Source: Mycolicibacterium moriokaense (GTDB lineage Bacteria; Actinomycetota; Actinomycetes; Mycobacteriales; Mycobacteriaceae). From it: a DNA stretch of 64,000 nt. The notes beneath the pieces were generated by a model. It did not search any database. It was given only the letters and a program-made list of their open reading frames with translations, and was not told the origin of the DNA. Made by a program: the position numbers and the translations under genes. The stretch covers positions 1 to 64,000 of the forward strand of contig NZ_QJJU01000002.1 of NCBI RefSeq assembly GCF_003201655.1. Direction: 5' to 3'. Below are positions 21,648 through 30,379 of the stretch, in pieces. Each line of letters opens with the position of its first letter. The stretch's first letter is position 1.

Positions 21648-22660
21648 CCCGCAGCGGTCAGGGCGAGTAGCCGCGACGTGGCCCGAAGATACTTCTTCCG
21701 GAAACCACCAGCCAGCATCTCGTCGGAAAAGACGGTGTCCAGCTTCGAGCCCGAGGCCACCACCGGGATGCCCGCGTCGTAGAGCCGGTCGGTCAACGAC
21801 ACCAGCCGTAGCGCGACATTCTGGTCGTCGATCGGATGCACGCCGGTGATGAACACCGCGGTGACGCCCTCGATCAGCGTCAAATAGCGCGACGGATGCA
21901 TGGTCGCCAGGTGCGCGCACAACGCGTCGAAGTCGTCCAGCGTCGCGCCGGCAACCTCGGCGGCGCGCGTCGCGACCTCCTCGTCGCTCAACGGATCGGG
22001 CGCGGGCGGAAGGTCGCGGTGCCGGTAGTCGGGCCCGTCGATTCGCACCGAGCTGAAAATGCTTGCCAGCGTGCTGATCTCGCGCATGAAATCCTGCACT
22101 GCGAAGCGGCCCTCGCCGAGCTGCTCTGGCAGGGTGTTGGACGTCGCGGCCACCGACACCCCGCGCGCGACCAGTTCGGACAGCAGCCGCGAGATCAGCG
22201 TGGTGTTGCCCGGGTCGTCCAGCTCGAACTCGTCGATGCACACCACGACATAGTCGGCCAGCAGATCGATGCACTCGACGAAGCCGAACACCCCGGCCAA
22301 CTGGGTCAGCTCACCGAAGGTGGCGAATGCCTTCGGCCCGGGAACGTCGAAGAACGACGATGCGAGCAGGTGCGTCTTGCCGACGCCGAACCCGCCGTCG
22401 AGGTAGATGCCGACGCCGGGCAGCACCTCGTGCCTGCCGAACAGCTTCTTCTTGCCAGCCCTCCGTGCCACCGCCTGTTCGCAGAACTGCCAGCACGACT
22501 GCACGGCCGCCGCCTGCGACGGTTCGGCTGGGTCCGGCTTGTACGTGTCGAAGCTGACGTCGAAAAAGGTCGGCGGTGGAATCAGCTGGGCGATCAGCCG
22601 CTCAGGCGTGACGGCGGGGTGCCGATCGACCAGATGGGCGACACCACCGGACCCGTCCAT
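21623..22660 (-). CDS. zapE: ZapE/AFG1-type ATPase
   Basis: 345 residues from ATG 22660, where the similarity begins. Walker A is GGFGVGKTH at about 89-97, Walker B VVCIDEFELDDPG at about 139-151, and ATSNTLPEQL is sensor-like. AFG1/ZapE proteins are AAA-type ATPases linked to cell division under stress (ZapE in E. coli) or mitochondrial protein turnover. It matches Rv2670c by position. Divergent from the RibD-like gene, 34 bases apart. Confidence 0.9.
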   Translation of the reverse strand: MDGSGGVAHLVDRHPAVTPERLIAQLIPPPTFFDVSFDTYKPDPAEPSQAAAVQSCWQFCEQAVARRAGKKKLFGRHEVLPGVGIYLDGGFGVGKTHLLASSFFDVPGPKAFATFGELTQLAGVFGFVECIDLLADYVVVCIDEFELDDPGNTTLISRLLSELVARGVSVAATSNTLPEQLGEGRFAVQDFMREISTLASIFSSVRIDGPDYRHRDLPPAPDPLSDEEVATRAAEVAGATLDDFDALCAHLATMHPSRYLTLIEGVTAVFITGVHPIDDQNVALRLVSLTDRLYDAGIPVVASGSKLDTVFSDEMLAGGFRKKYLRATSRLLALTAAGQSGRTIT

Positions 22661-22694
22661 GCACGCACCATAGCGGCGTGCTGCAATTCTGCGT

Positions 22695-23480
22695 ATGCCT
22701 GACGACGGTGCCGGGATCCAGCTCACAGTGCTTGAAGCCGGCGGAAGTCCGATCGACTCAGCGGACGATGTCCGCCTGATCAACTTCTACACCTACCCCG
22801 ACGACCTTCGGTCGTGCTGGGTGCGCGGCAACATGATCGCCAGCCTCGACGGCGGCGCCACCGCCGACGGCAAGTCAGGCGGGCTGGCAGGTAAAGGTGA
22901 CCGCGCGGTGTTCTCGGCGATGCGCCATGCCGCCGACGTCATCCTGGTCGGCGCCTCGACCGTGCGCGTCGAGAACTACTCCGGCTCCCAGCTTCCCGTC
23001 GCCGCGCGGCAGGCGCGCCAGCGCCGCGGACAGGCCGAGGTCCCGCCGATTGCCGTCATCACCCGGTCTGGCGACCTCGATCCGAGCGCCCTGCTGTTTA
23101 CCCGCACCGAGGTCACCCCGCTGATCCTGACCAGCGCACGGGCCGTCGAGGACACCCGCCGCAGGCTGGGCGCAGTCGCGGAGATCATCGACGCGTCAGG
23201 GGCGGACCCGAGTTCCGCCGACTATGCGGTGATCCTGCAGGTTCTGGCCGAACGCGGGCTTTTCCGTGTGCTCGCCGAAGGCGGCCCGCTGATACTTGGC
23301 TCGCTGATCGAGAACGGACTGATGGACGAGCTGTGCCTCACCATTGCGCCGATCCTGGTCGGAGGCGCGTCCAAGCGGATCGTCACCGGACCCGGCGACG
23401 TGCACACCAAGATGCGGCACGCGCACCTACTAGCCGACGACGACGGGTACCTCTACACCCGCTACGTCCGGGCCGACTAG
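22695..23480 (+). CDS. RibD-like pyrimidine reductase family protein
   Basis: 261 residues with the RibD C-terminal/dihydrofolate-reductase-like fold: GNMIASLDGGATADG, MRHAADVILVGASTVRVENY and LAEGGPLILGSLIENGLMDE. No deaminase domain. It corresponds to Rv2671, annotated RibD in M. tuberculosis and reported to act as a dihydrofolate reductase analogue that can confer antifolate resistance. Which activity holds here cannot be told from sequence. Confidence 0.88.
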   Translation: MPDDGAGIQLTVLEAGGSPIDSADDVRLINFYTYPDDLRSCWVRGNMIASLDGGATADGKSGGLAGKGDRAVFSAMRHAADVILVGASTVRVENYSGSQLPVAARQARQRRGQAEVPPIAVITRSGDLDPSALLFTRTEVTPLILTSARAVEDTRRRLGAVAEIIDASGADPSSADYAVILQVLAERGLFRVLAEGGPLILGSLIENGLMDELCLTIAPILVGGASKRIVTGPGDVHTKMRHAHLLADDDGYLYTRYVRAD

Positions 23481-23504
23481 CAAGCAATCGGTACCGTGGT
23501 CGGC

Positions 23505-25070
23505 ATGCGTCGGCGTCGTCAGCTCGCCAGGGCCCTGATCCTGGCAACCGTCTCGGTGTTCGTCGCCGCTTGCGCACCAGGCCTTGCCGCCAACCCGCGC
23601 TACGCGACCGACTCCGGCGCACGCCCTCAAGGAGCACCGCAGACCACCAAACCGTCGACCGGCCCACCACCGATCGAGGCGCCGAAGAACGACCTGTCCT
23701 GGCGGGACTGCACCTCACGGGTGTTCAGCGACGCGGCCGTGCAGCCGCTGCCCGGCGTCACCCTCAGTTGCGCGAGCTACGACGCCGACCTCGATCCGAT
23801 CAACGGCGCCAACGGAACCGTCAGTATCGGCGTCGTCCGAGCCAAGGGCCCGCAGACCCCTGAGGACGCCGGACCGCTGGTGATGACCACCGGTACCGAC
23901 CTGCCGTCGTCGAACCAGCTGCCGGTGTGGCTGTCGCGCGGGGGCGCCGACGTGCTGAAGACGCATCCGATCGTGGCGGTCGACCGCCGCGGCACGGGGA
24001 TGTCGGGCGCGATTGAATGCCGCGACATGTTCGACCGCCAGGAGATGCTCGACCAGGCGCAGTTCCAGGCAGGCGACGACCCCGTCGCGAACCTCGGCGA
24101 CATCACCCAGACCGCGACCACCAGCTGCACCGACACCATCGCGCCCGGCGACTCGGCATACGACAACGGACACGCCGCCGAGGACATCGAACGGTTGCGC
24201 AGCACCTGGGACGTGCCCACCATCGCGCTGCTCGGTGTCGGCAACGGCGCCCAGGTCGCGCTTGCCTACGCCGGATCGCACCCCAACAAGGTGGCGCGGC
24301 TGGTGCTCGACTCCCCGCTGCCGCTCGGCATCGCCGCCGAGGCCACGATGGAGCAGCGCATCAAGGGCGAACAGGCCTCGCTGGATGCGTGGGTTGCGCA
24401 GTGCATCGCCACCAATTGCCCACTGGCGCCCGACCCGAAGGGGGCGATCGACTCCCTGCTGGCATCCGCGCGGGCCGGCCAAGGACCTGGCGGCGCCTCG
24501 GTGGCGACGGTCATCGACGCCATCACCACTGCGCTGGCCTATCCCCGCGGCGACCGGGTCAACGCAGGTAACGAACTCGCGGCGGCTGTGGCGGCTGCCC
24601 GCTCCGGCAACGCCAACCAGATGACGAACCTGATCACGGCCGCCGACTCGCTGCGCCAGACCGACGGTCAGTTCGTCAACGGCTGCAGCGACTCGCTGAA
24701 CCGGCCAACACCGGACCGGGTACGCGAGCTGGTGGTCGCTTGGGGCAAGCTCTACCCGCAGTTCGGCGCCGTCGGCGCGCTCAGCCTGGTCAAGTGCCTG
24801 AACTGGCCGAGCGGAGCGGCGCCTCAGGACCCGAAGAACCTGAAGATCCCCGTGATGCTGCTCGGCGCGCAGAACGACCCGATCGTCGGCAACGAGGGTG
24901 TCGCTGCCGTCGCCGCGACCGTCATCAATGCGGGCACTACCAGCAAGCGGGCGATGTGGCAGGGCATCGGACACGGCGCGATCATCTACTCGGCATGCAC
25001 GCTGCCGCCGGTCCTTGCCTACCTCGACAGCGGCAACCTGCCCGCGACCGACACGTTCTGCCCGGCCTGA
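23505..25070 (+). CDS. Exported lipoprotein of the alpha/beta hydrolase (TAP-like) family
   Basis: 521 residues from ATG 23505. The lipobox VAAC at 20-23 makes Cys23 a lipidation site. The alpha/beta-hydrolase core includes VAVDRRGTGMSGAIECRDMF and a C-terminal TAP-like part with NDPIVGNEG (acid) and GHGAIIYSAC (His). At the nucleophile elbow the sequence is G244-V-G-N-G248, with Gly where the catalytic Ser should be. It matches Rv2672, described as a possible secreted protease. It may be inactive, or use another residue. Confidence 0.88.
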   Translation: MRRRRQLARALILATVSVFVAACAPGLAANPRYATDSGARPQGAPQTTKPSTGPPPIEAPKNDLSWRDCTSRVFSDAAVQPLPGVTLSCASYDADLDPINGANGTVSIGVVRAKGPQTPEDAGPLVMTTGTDLPSSNQLPVWLSRGGADVLKTHPIVAVDRRGTGMSGAIECRDMFDRQEMLDQAQFQAGDDPVANLGDITQTATTSCTDTIAPGDSAYDNGHAAEDIERLRSTWDVPTIALLGVGNGAQVALAYAGSHPNKVARLVLDSPLPLGIAAEATMEQRIKGEQASLDAWVAQCIATNCPLAPDPKGAIDSLLASARAGQGPGGASVATVIDAITTALAYPRGDRVNAGNELAAAVAAARSGNANQMTNLITAADSLRQTDGQFVNGCSDSLNRPTPDRVRELVVAWGKLYPQFGAVGALSLVKCLNWPSGAAPQDPKNLKIPVMLLGAQNDPIVGNEGVAAVAATVINAGTTSKRAMWQGIGHGAIIYSACTLPPVLAYLDSGNLPATDTFCPA

Positions 25071-25091
25071 CACCGAGTTCAAGGTCGGTCG

Positions 25092-26399
25092 GTGTACGGT
25101 GCGCTGGTGGCGGCTCCTGACTCCATTCGAACCGGCCTGCTGAAGGCGTTCGCGCCCCGCACCTCTCCCCCAAGCACAGCCACTGTGTTGCGGTCCATCC
25201 TCTGGCCGATCGCGATCTTGATGGTGATTCATCGCAGTTATGTGCTGGCCACCAACGGCTACATCACCGACGACTACGGGCCGGTGTACCGCGCGGTGGT
25301 GAACCTCAAGCACGGCTGGGACATCTACAACGAGCACTTCGACCAGGTCGACCCGCACTACCTGTATCCACCCGGCGGCACCCTGCTGATGGCGCCGTTC
25401 GGCTATCTGCCCGTCGACGCGTCGCGCTACTGGTTCATCACTATCAACACGATCGCCATCGTCATCGCGGCGTGCTTACTGGTGCGGTTGTTCAAATACT
25501 CATTGACATCGGTAGCCTTGCCCGCCCTGATCGTGGCGATGTTCTGCACCGAAAGCGTGGTCAACACACTGGTTTTCGGCAATATCAACGGCTGCATCCT
25601 GCTGCTGGAGGTGTTGTTCTTCCGGTGGCTGCTCGACGGCAAGGTCAAGAACCAGTGGTGGGCAGGGGTGGCGATAGGACTGTCGCTGGTGGTCAAACCG
25701 CTTCTGGGGCCGCTGCTGTTGTTGCCGTTGCTGAACCGGCAGTGGCGGTCCTTGGTCACCGCTGTCGCTGTGCCCGTGGTGTTCAACCTGGCGGCAGTAT
25801 TCAGCCCGGTGGCGAGGTTGCGGGTGAGCGATCCGATGAACTTCGTCACGCGCACGCTGCGCTACATCTTCACCACCCGCGACTACTTCAACAGCTCCAT
25901 CGCGGGCAACGGCATCTATTACGGCCTGCCGATGTGGCTGATCCTGTTGCTGCGCATCGCATTTCTGGCTCTTGCGGTGGCAAGCCTGTGGCTGTTGTAC
26001 CGCTACTACCGGACGCGCGACCCGCTGTTCTGGATGGCGACATCGTCGGGTGTGCTGCTGATCGCGTCGTACCTGCTGCTGTCGCTGGGTCAGGGCTACT
26101 ACTCGATGATGCTGTTCCCGTTCTTGATGACGGTGGTGCTGCCGAATTCGGTGATCCGCAACTGGCCGGCCTGGCTGGCGATCTACGGATTCATGAGCGC
26201 CGACCGGTGGCTACTCGGACACTGGCCGACGACGGGGCGCTTCCTGGAGTACATGAAGTTCACATACGGCTGGAGCCTGATGCTCATCGTCGTGTTCTGC
26301 GTGCTGTACTTCCGCTATCTCGACGCCAAGGCCGACGGCCGACTGGAGAACGGCATCGACCCAACGTGGATGAAGCCCAAGGAGCCAGTGCCGGCCTAG
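25092..26399 (+). CDS. aftC: Arabinofuranosyltransferase AftC
   Basis: 435 residues, polytopic (about ten spans), of the GT-C fold DUF2029/GT87 group. The acidic loop NGYITDDYGPVYRAVVN after span 1 carries the Asp pair typical of decaprenyl-phosphate-using transferases. AftC adds the alpha-1,3 branches to arabinogalactan and lipoarabinomannan at the outer face of the membrane. GTG 25092 gives the start MYGALV as I recall for Rv2673. It lies 21 bases after the hydrolase. Confidence 0.92.
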   Translation: MYGALVAAPDSIRTGLLKAFAPRTSPPSTATVLRSILWPIAILMVIHRSYVLATNGYITDDYGPVYRAVVNLKHGWDIYNEHFDQVDPHYLYPPGGTLLMAPFGYLPVDASRYWFITINTIAIVIAACLLVRLFKYSLTSVALPALIVAMFCTESVVNTLVFGNINGCILLLEVLFFRWLLDGKVKNQWWAGVAIGLSLVVKPLLGPLLLLPLLNRQWRSLVTAVAVPVVFNLAAVFSPVARLRVSDPMNFVTRTLRYIFTTRDYFNSSIAGNGIYYGLPMWLILLLRIAFLALAVASLWLLYRYYRTRDPLFWMATSSGVLLIASYLLLSLGQGYYSMMLFPFLMTVVLPNSVIRNWPAWLAIYGFMSADRWLLGHWPTTGRFLEYMKFTYGWSLMLIVVFCVLYFRYLDAKADGRLENGIDPTWMKPKEPVPA

Positions 26400-26561
26400 A
26401 TTTTCGGTTCGCCGGCGGCATGCTCGACTGCAGACTGTCAACAAATGATGACGGCCGCAGAAGGAGTAGTGCTTCGTGGCTCGATCGGGAATGAATAATC
26501 ACGACGCCGGGGTTGTCGCTTAGCGTTAGCTAAGTCAAGCCAACTAAACCTAGGGGTCTTC
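26400..26561. other. Intergenic region before the alcohol dehydrogenase
   Basis: No gene. It separates aftC from the dehydrogenase-msrB pair and ends in CCTAGGGGTCTTC before the ATG. The TTAGCGTTAGCTAAG near 26519 is a partial inverted repeat that might bind a regulator. Confidence 0.35.
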
Positions 26562-27587
26562 ATGTCGACGTATCGCGCTTTTCAAGTCACAGGACAACGT
26601 CAATTCGAGCTGGTCGAGCGCGAGATCGTCGACCCCGAGCCGGGTCGTGTCCGAGTGCGTGTCCTCGCCTGCGGCGTCTGCCACAGCGATTTCATCTCCG
26701 GGGAGGGTGCCCGTCCCGACCCCAGCCAGCCGGTCGTCCCCGGTCACGAGATCATCGGCGTCGTCGACGCGGTCGGCCCAGGCGTGACGGGGTGGAACGT
26801 CGGCGACCGAGTTGGCCTCGGGTTCCTCGGTGGCCACTGCGGCGAGTGCGCCCAGTGCCGGCGCGGCGATTTCGTCAACTGCCTCAACCAGCCCCAGCCG
26901 GGAACGACCGAGGACGGCGGCTACGCCGAGATCGTGTACGCCCGCGCCAGTGGACTGGTCAGGGTTCCCGAGTCGATGAACCCGATCGATGCCGCGCCGC
27001 TGTTGTGCGCGGGAATCACGACGTTCAACGCGCTGCGCCACGCCGACGCTCCCCCTGGCGCCGTGGTGGCCATCCAGGGCATCGGCGGCCTCGGCCACAT
27101 CGGCCTGCAGCAGGCGAAGCAACTCGGGTATCGGACCGTGGCGATCGCGCGTGGCACGGACAAGGCCAAGCTGGCGACATCGCTGGGCGCCGACGACTAC
27201 ATCGACAGCGCAGCGACCGACCCTGGCGCTGCACTACAGGAACTGGGCGGAGCGGCCGTGATCGTCGCGACCGCCGCCAGCGGAGCCTCGATGTCGCCGC
27301 TGGTGGCCGGGCTGGCACCTCGCGGCAAGCTCGTTGTGGTCGGTGCCGCGCCCGATCCGATTTCGGTGGACACGGTCGAACTGATCTTCGGCGGCCGCTC
27401 CATCATCGGCAGCCTGACGGGGACCCCGGTCGAGAACGAGGACAACCTGGCATTCGCCCTCAGCCACGGGATCAAATCGATGAACGAGGTAATGCCATTC
27501 GAGGACGCGCCGAAGGCATACGAGCGGATGATGTCGGGTGCCGCCCGATTCCGGATCGTGCTGGATATCGCTAGCGTGGACGGATGA
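26562..27587 (+). CDS. Zinc-dependent alcohol dehydrogenase
   Basis: 341 residues of the medium-chain family. Catalytic zinc ligands are Cys40 (GVCHSD), His62-Glu63 and Cys149. Structural zinc ligands are Cys93, 96, 99 and 107. The NAD(P)-binding turn is GIGGLGHIG at 173-181. It oxidises alcohols or reduces aldehydes. Its stop overlaps the msrB ATG, so the genes are coupled. In M. tuberculosis, as I recall, aftC and msrB are adjacent without this gene. Confidence 0.92.
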   Translation: MSTYRAFQVTGQRQFELVEREIVDPEPGRVRVRVLACGVCHSDFISGEGARPDPSQPVVPGHEIIGVVDAVGPGVTGWNVGDRVGLGFLGGHCGECAQCRRGDFVNCLNQPQPGTTEDGGYAEIVYARASGLVRVPESMNPIDAAPLLCAGITTFNALRHADAPPGAVVAIQGIGGLGHIGLQQAKQLGYRTVAIARGTDKAKLATSLGADDYIDSAATDPGAALQELGGAAVIVATAASGASMSPLVAGLAPRGKLVVVGAAPDPISVDTVELIFGGRSIIGSLTGTPVENEDNLAFALSHGIKSMNEVMPFEDAPKAYERMMSGAARFRIVLDIASVDG

Positions 27588-28000
27588 CGATCCCGGGACC
27601 CAAGCTAGAACTCACCGACGACGAGTGGCGCAAGAAGCTGACGCCCGACGAGTTTTCGGTGCTGCGGCGCGCGGGCACCGAGCGGCCGTTCACCGGCGAG
27701 TACACCGACACCGAGACCGAAGGTGTCTACGAATGCCGGGCCTGCGGAGCTGAGTTGTTCCGCAGCAGCGAGAAGTTCGAATCCCATTGCGGGTGGCCGT
27801 CGTTCTTCGATCCGGCCGACTCCGATGCGGTGATCCTGAAGGTCGACGACTCGGGCGGCATGCACCGCGTCGAGGTGCTGTGCGCCAACTGCCACAGTCA
27901 CCTCGGCCACGTCTTCGAGGGTGAGGGCTACCCGACGCCGACCGATCAGCGCTACTGCATCAACTCGATCTCGCTGCGGCTGGTGCCAGCAGAGACCTAG
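27584..28000 (+). CDS. msrB: Peptide methionine-R-sulfoxide reductase
   Basis: 138 residues. Repairs methionine-R-sulfoxide in proteins. Zinc ligands are Cys51, Cys54, Cys100 and Cys103, the GWPSFF signature is at 70-75 and the catalytic Cys125 lies in RYCINSISLRL. The start overlaps the dehydrogenase stop (ATGA). The 3' end overlaps the convergent methyltransferase by four bases. Confidence 0.95.
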   Translation: MTIPGPKLELTDDEWRKKLTPDEFSVLRRAGTERPFTGEYTDTETEGVYECRACGAELFRSSEKFESHCGWPSFFDPADSDAVILKVDDSGGMHRVEVLCANCHSHLGHVFEGEGYPTPTDQRYCINSISLRLVPAET

Positions 28001-28740
28001 TCGACCCGGGTTGCGTGCATCTCCCAGAACGGCATGTGTACGCGGCCGTCGACCAACCACGGTTCGATGACGCGGATTCGTTCGAGCAGAGGAGCCATCT
28101 CGTCGACAGTGTCCGGGTTGCGGGCCGCCATCATCTCGAATGTCTCGATGCTGATATTTCCCTGGTAGGTGGTCGGCCCGAGGTAGGTGATCTCCCAGCC
28201 GGCGGCGGGAAACACCTCACGGAAATCGTCCTCTGAGAGGGAGCGCGGCATCTTGAAGCCGTTCACGTTGTGCGCGCCGAACTCGAACATGAACAACCGC
28301 GCGCCGGGCTTGGTGGCGCGATGCAGCGCCTGCGCATAGGACTTCTGAAGCTCGGGCTCGGTGGCGAAAACGTGGTAGAAGGCGCAGTCGACGACGGTAT
28401 CGAACCTGTCGTCCAGTCCCTCGAGCTTGGTCGCGTCGGCCACCTGGAAGTCAACCGAAACCCCGGCCTTCTGCGCATTCTGCGTGGCGCGTTCGATGGC
28501 GGCCGGCGAGGAGTCGATGCCGGTGGCCGACAGCCCCTTTGACGCGTAGTGGATAGCGTGGTGGCCGGGGCCGGTGCCGGGGTCGAGCACCTCACCCTTG
28601 ATCGCACCAAGCGAGACGAGTTGCTGCACAACGGGCTGCGGGCCGCCAATATCCCACGGTGTTGCGGCGGGTAATCCGTGCGCCGTGCGATCGTCGCGAT
28701 ACATCTCTTCGAAGCGATTGGGATCTACTGGAGCAGTCAT
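27997..28740 (-). CDS. Class I SAM-dependent methyltransferase (Rv2675c-type)
   Basis: 247 residues with motif I VLDPGTGPGHHAIHYA, then GIDSSPAAIERA (acidic ribose-binding loop) and FDTVVDCAFYHVF. Small-molecule methyltransferase; the substrate is unknown. It matches Rv2675c by position and pairs with msrB tail to tail. Confidence 0.88.
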   Translation of the reverse strand: MTAPVDPNRFEEMYRDDRTAHGLPAATPWDIGGPQPVVQQLVSLGAIKGEVLDPGTGPGHHAIHYASKGLSATGIDSSPAAIERATQNAQKAGVSVDFQVADATKLEGLDDRFDTVVDCAFYHVFATEPELQKSYAQALHRATKPGARLFMFEFGAHNVNGFKMPRSLSEDDFREVFPAAGWEITYLGPTTYQGNISIETFEMMAARNPDTVDEMAPLLERIRVIEPWLVDGRVHMPFWEMHATRVD

Positions 28741-28806
28741 GTCCGCGAGGATAGCCCTGCTAACTTAATGCGCCGGTGAGCGCAGAAATCGCGACCCCGG
28801 ACACAC

Positions 28807-28846
28807 GCAAAGGGCCCCGAACACTTGGAGTGTCAGGGCCCTTTGC
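28807..28846 (-). terminator. Strong hairpin terminator
   Basis: GCAAAGGGCCC (28807-28817) pairs perfectly with GGGCCCTTTGC (28836-28846). An inner ACACT/AGTGT stem (28821-28825 with 28829-28833) extends it. It lies 18 bases past the stop of the small minus-strand gene at 28864. Confidence 0.75.
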
Positions 28847-28863
28847 GGCTGTTGGCGTGCGGG

Positions 28864-29034
28864 CTACGCGGCGGCAGGCACCATGGCGAAGGCCGGGCGG
28901 AACTGGGGCAGCGCGCCGACCGGGCGAGTAGCGAGATTCTCGCGCAAATTGCCGATCTGGTGAGCGACCGTGACGGCCATCGGGATGAACAGCGGGGACA
29001 GGACCAGCAGGAAGAGCATGACCGGGAAGAGCAT
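28864..29034 (-). CDS. Small 56-residue membrane-anchored protein
   Basis: ATG 29034 to TAG 28866-28864. The first 24 residues (MLFPVMLFLLVLSPLFIPMA) form a membrane span or signal anchor, then a short polar part with NLRENLATRPVGALPQF. GC3 bias is strong and a perfect terminator follows. The ribosome site is weak. Below normal length cut-offs. Function unknown. Confidence 0.5.
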   Translation of the reverse strand: MLFPVMLFLLVLSPLFIPMAVTVAHQIGNLRENLATRPVGALPQFRPAFAMVPAAA

Positions 29035-29230
29035 TGGATTTCTCGCATTCTCCGCGGAGCGGATCGTTGTTTCTTTGTCTTGGAGAACTCGTCGCTGAGT
29101 TCGTGATGAGAAACTTACGAGCGAAACCCCAGCTCAGCGATGTCCCCGTGAGACCAACTTCTGACGGCGTTTTATCTTCTGGAGACAAACGCTGCATCGC
29201 CGCCACTTGGGTCGCTGGCGCCAGCGACAG
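29035..29230. other. Intergenic region
   Basis: About 200 bases with the promoter side of the small membrane gene and the end of the broken oxidoreductase. I see no further gene. Confidence 0.4.
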
Positions 29231-30210
29231 CTAGGGCTCTAGGACGGTCGACCCGATGGTTTTGCGGCTTTCAAGATCACGATGAGCCTGCGCCGCGTTT
29301 GCCAACGGATAGTGCTGACCAACTGTGACATCAATCGTCCCCGCCGCAACCGCGTTGAACAATTCATCTGTACGCCAGGTGAATTCGTCGCGGGTACGCA
29401 GGAAATGCGGGCGTGAGGGCCGAGTCAGATAGACCGAACCGGCGGCATTAAGCCGCTGGGGATCGACCTGCGGCACAGGGCCGCTGGCGGCACCGAACAG
29501 CGCAAGCGTCCCACGCGTCGCCAGGCTGGCGAGGCTGGCGTCGAAGGTCGACTTGCCAACACCGTCGTAAACGGCCACGACCCCCATACCATCGGTGAGT
29601 GTGCGGATCCTCGCGCCGAACTCGCTGGCGTCGCCCGGATAGCTCAGGACGTCAACCGCGCCTGCCCTCCGAGATAAGTCGGCTTTCTCAGAGCTAGAGG
29701 CTGTGCTGATGACACGGGCTCCGATGCTGGTTGCCCACTGGGTCAGGATCAGACCGACTCCGCCTGCCCCCGCGTGCAGTAACACACTGTCGCCCTCGTC
29801 GACCTGAAATACCGACTTGATCAGCAGATGTGCGGTCATGCCTTTCAGGATCGATGCCGCGGCCACATCTGGGCCGACTGCATCTGGCAAAGATGCGACA
29901 AGTTGAACTGGGCAACGCAGTACTCGGCGTATGCACCCACAGCATCGGCGGTCGCAACGCGGTCGCCCACACGCAGTGCAGTCACCCCGTCGCCCAGCGC
30001 CTCAACGGTGCCGGCCACCTCCGCGCCGAGCACAAACGGAAGGTCGTGCGGATATGAACCAGACCGGAAATAGGTGTCGACGAAATTCACACCGATCGCT
30101 TCGGCTTTGATCAACACCTCGCCCGGCGCGGGCGAAGGCGTCGGCGTGTCCACATACCGCAATACCTCGGGGCCGCCTGTTTCGGTGACCTCGATGGCTC
30201 GCATAGCCAT
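29231..30210 (-). pseudogene. Frameshifted quinone oxidoreductase (zeta-crystallin type)
   Basis: The N-terminal half from ATG 30210 (MAMRAIEVTETGGPEVLRYV through DAVGAYAEYCVAQFN) and the C-terminal half (PDAVGPDVAAASILKGMTAH, cofactor loop AGAGGVG, end STVLEP) lie in different frames. They join if one base is restored within 29901-29906, giving ...QF-x-LVASLPDAVG. The full protein would be about 326 residues, an NADPH:quinone reductase. As written it cannot be made whole, so it is a recent pseudogene or a one-base sequence error. Confidence 0.8.
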
Positions 30211-30379
30211 GATTCGAACGCAACGCTTGGCCCCTGTCGATGAAACGACGAACAAAGACCGACGCCTCTCGTTGTCGTCCCGAACATCGACGGCGCCGGG
30301 CATGCACGCGAGAGTGGTGGCAGCGTGGCCGAATGCCGCGATGACAAAATCCAACCGCGCGAAGGGAATTCACAGGAAA

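Noticed and set aside
21045..22274. Long alternative minus-strand frame over the ZapE gene
   Set aside because: Arg-rich shadow frame in GC-rich DNA. The ZapE frame has Walker motifs and normal codon use.
23715..25358. 547-codon minus-strand frame opposite the exported hydrolase and aftC
   Set aside because: Antisense shadow with no family features; both plus-strand genes are clear.
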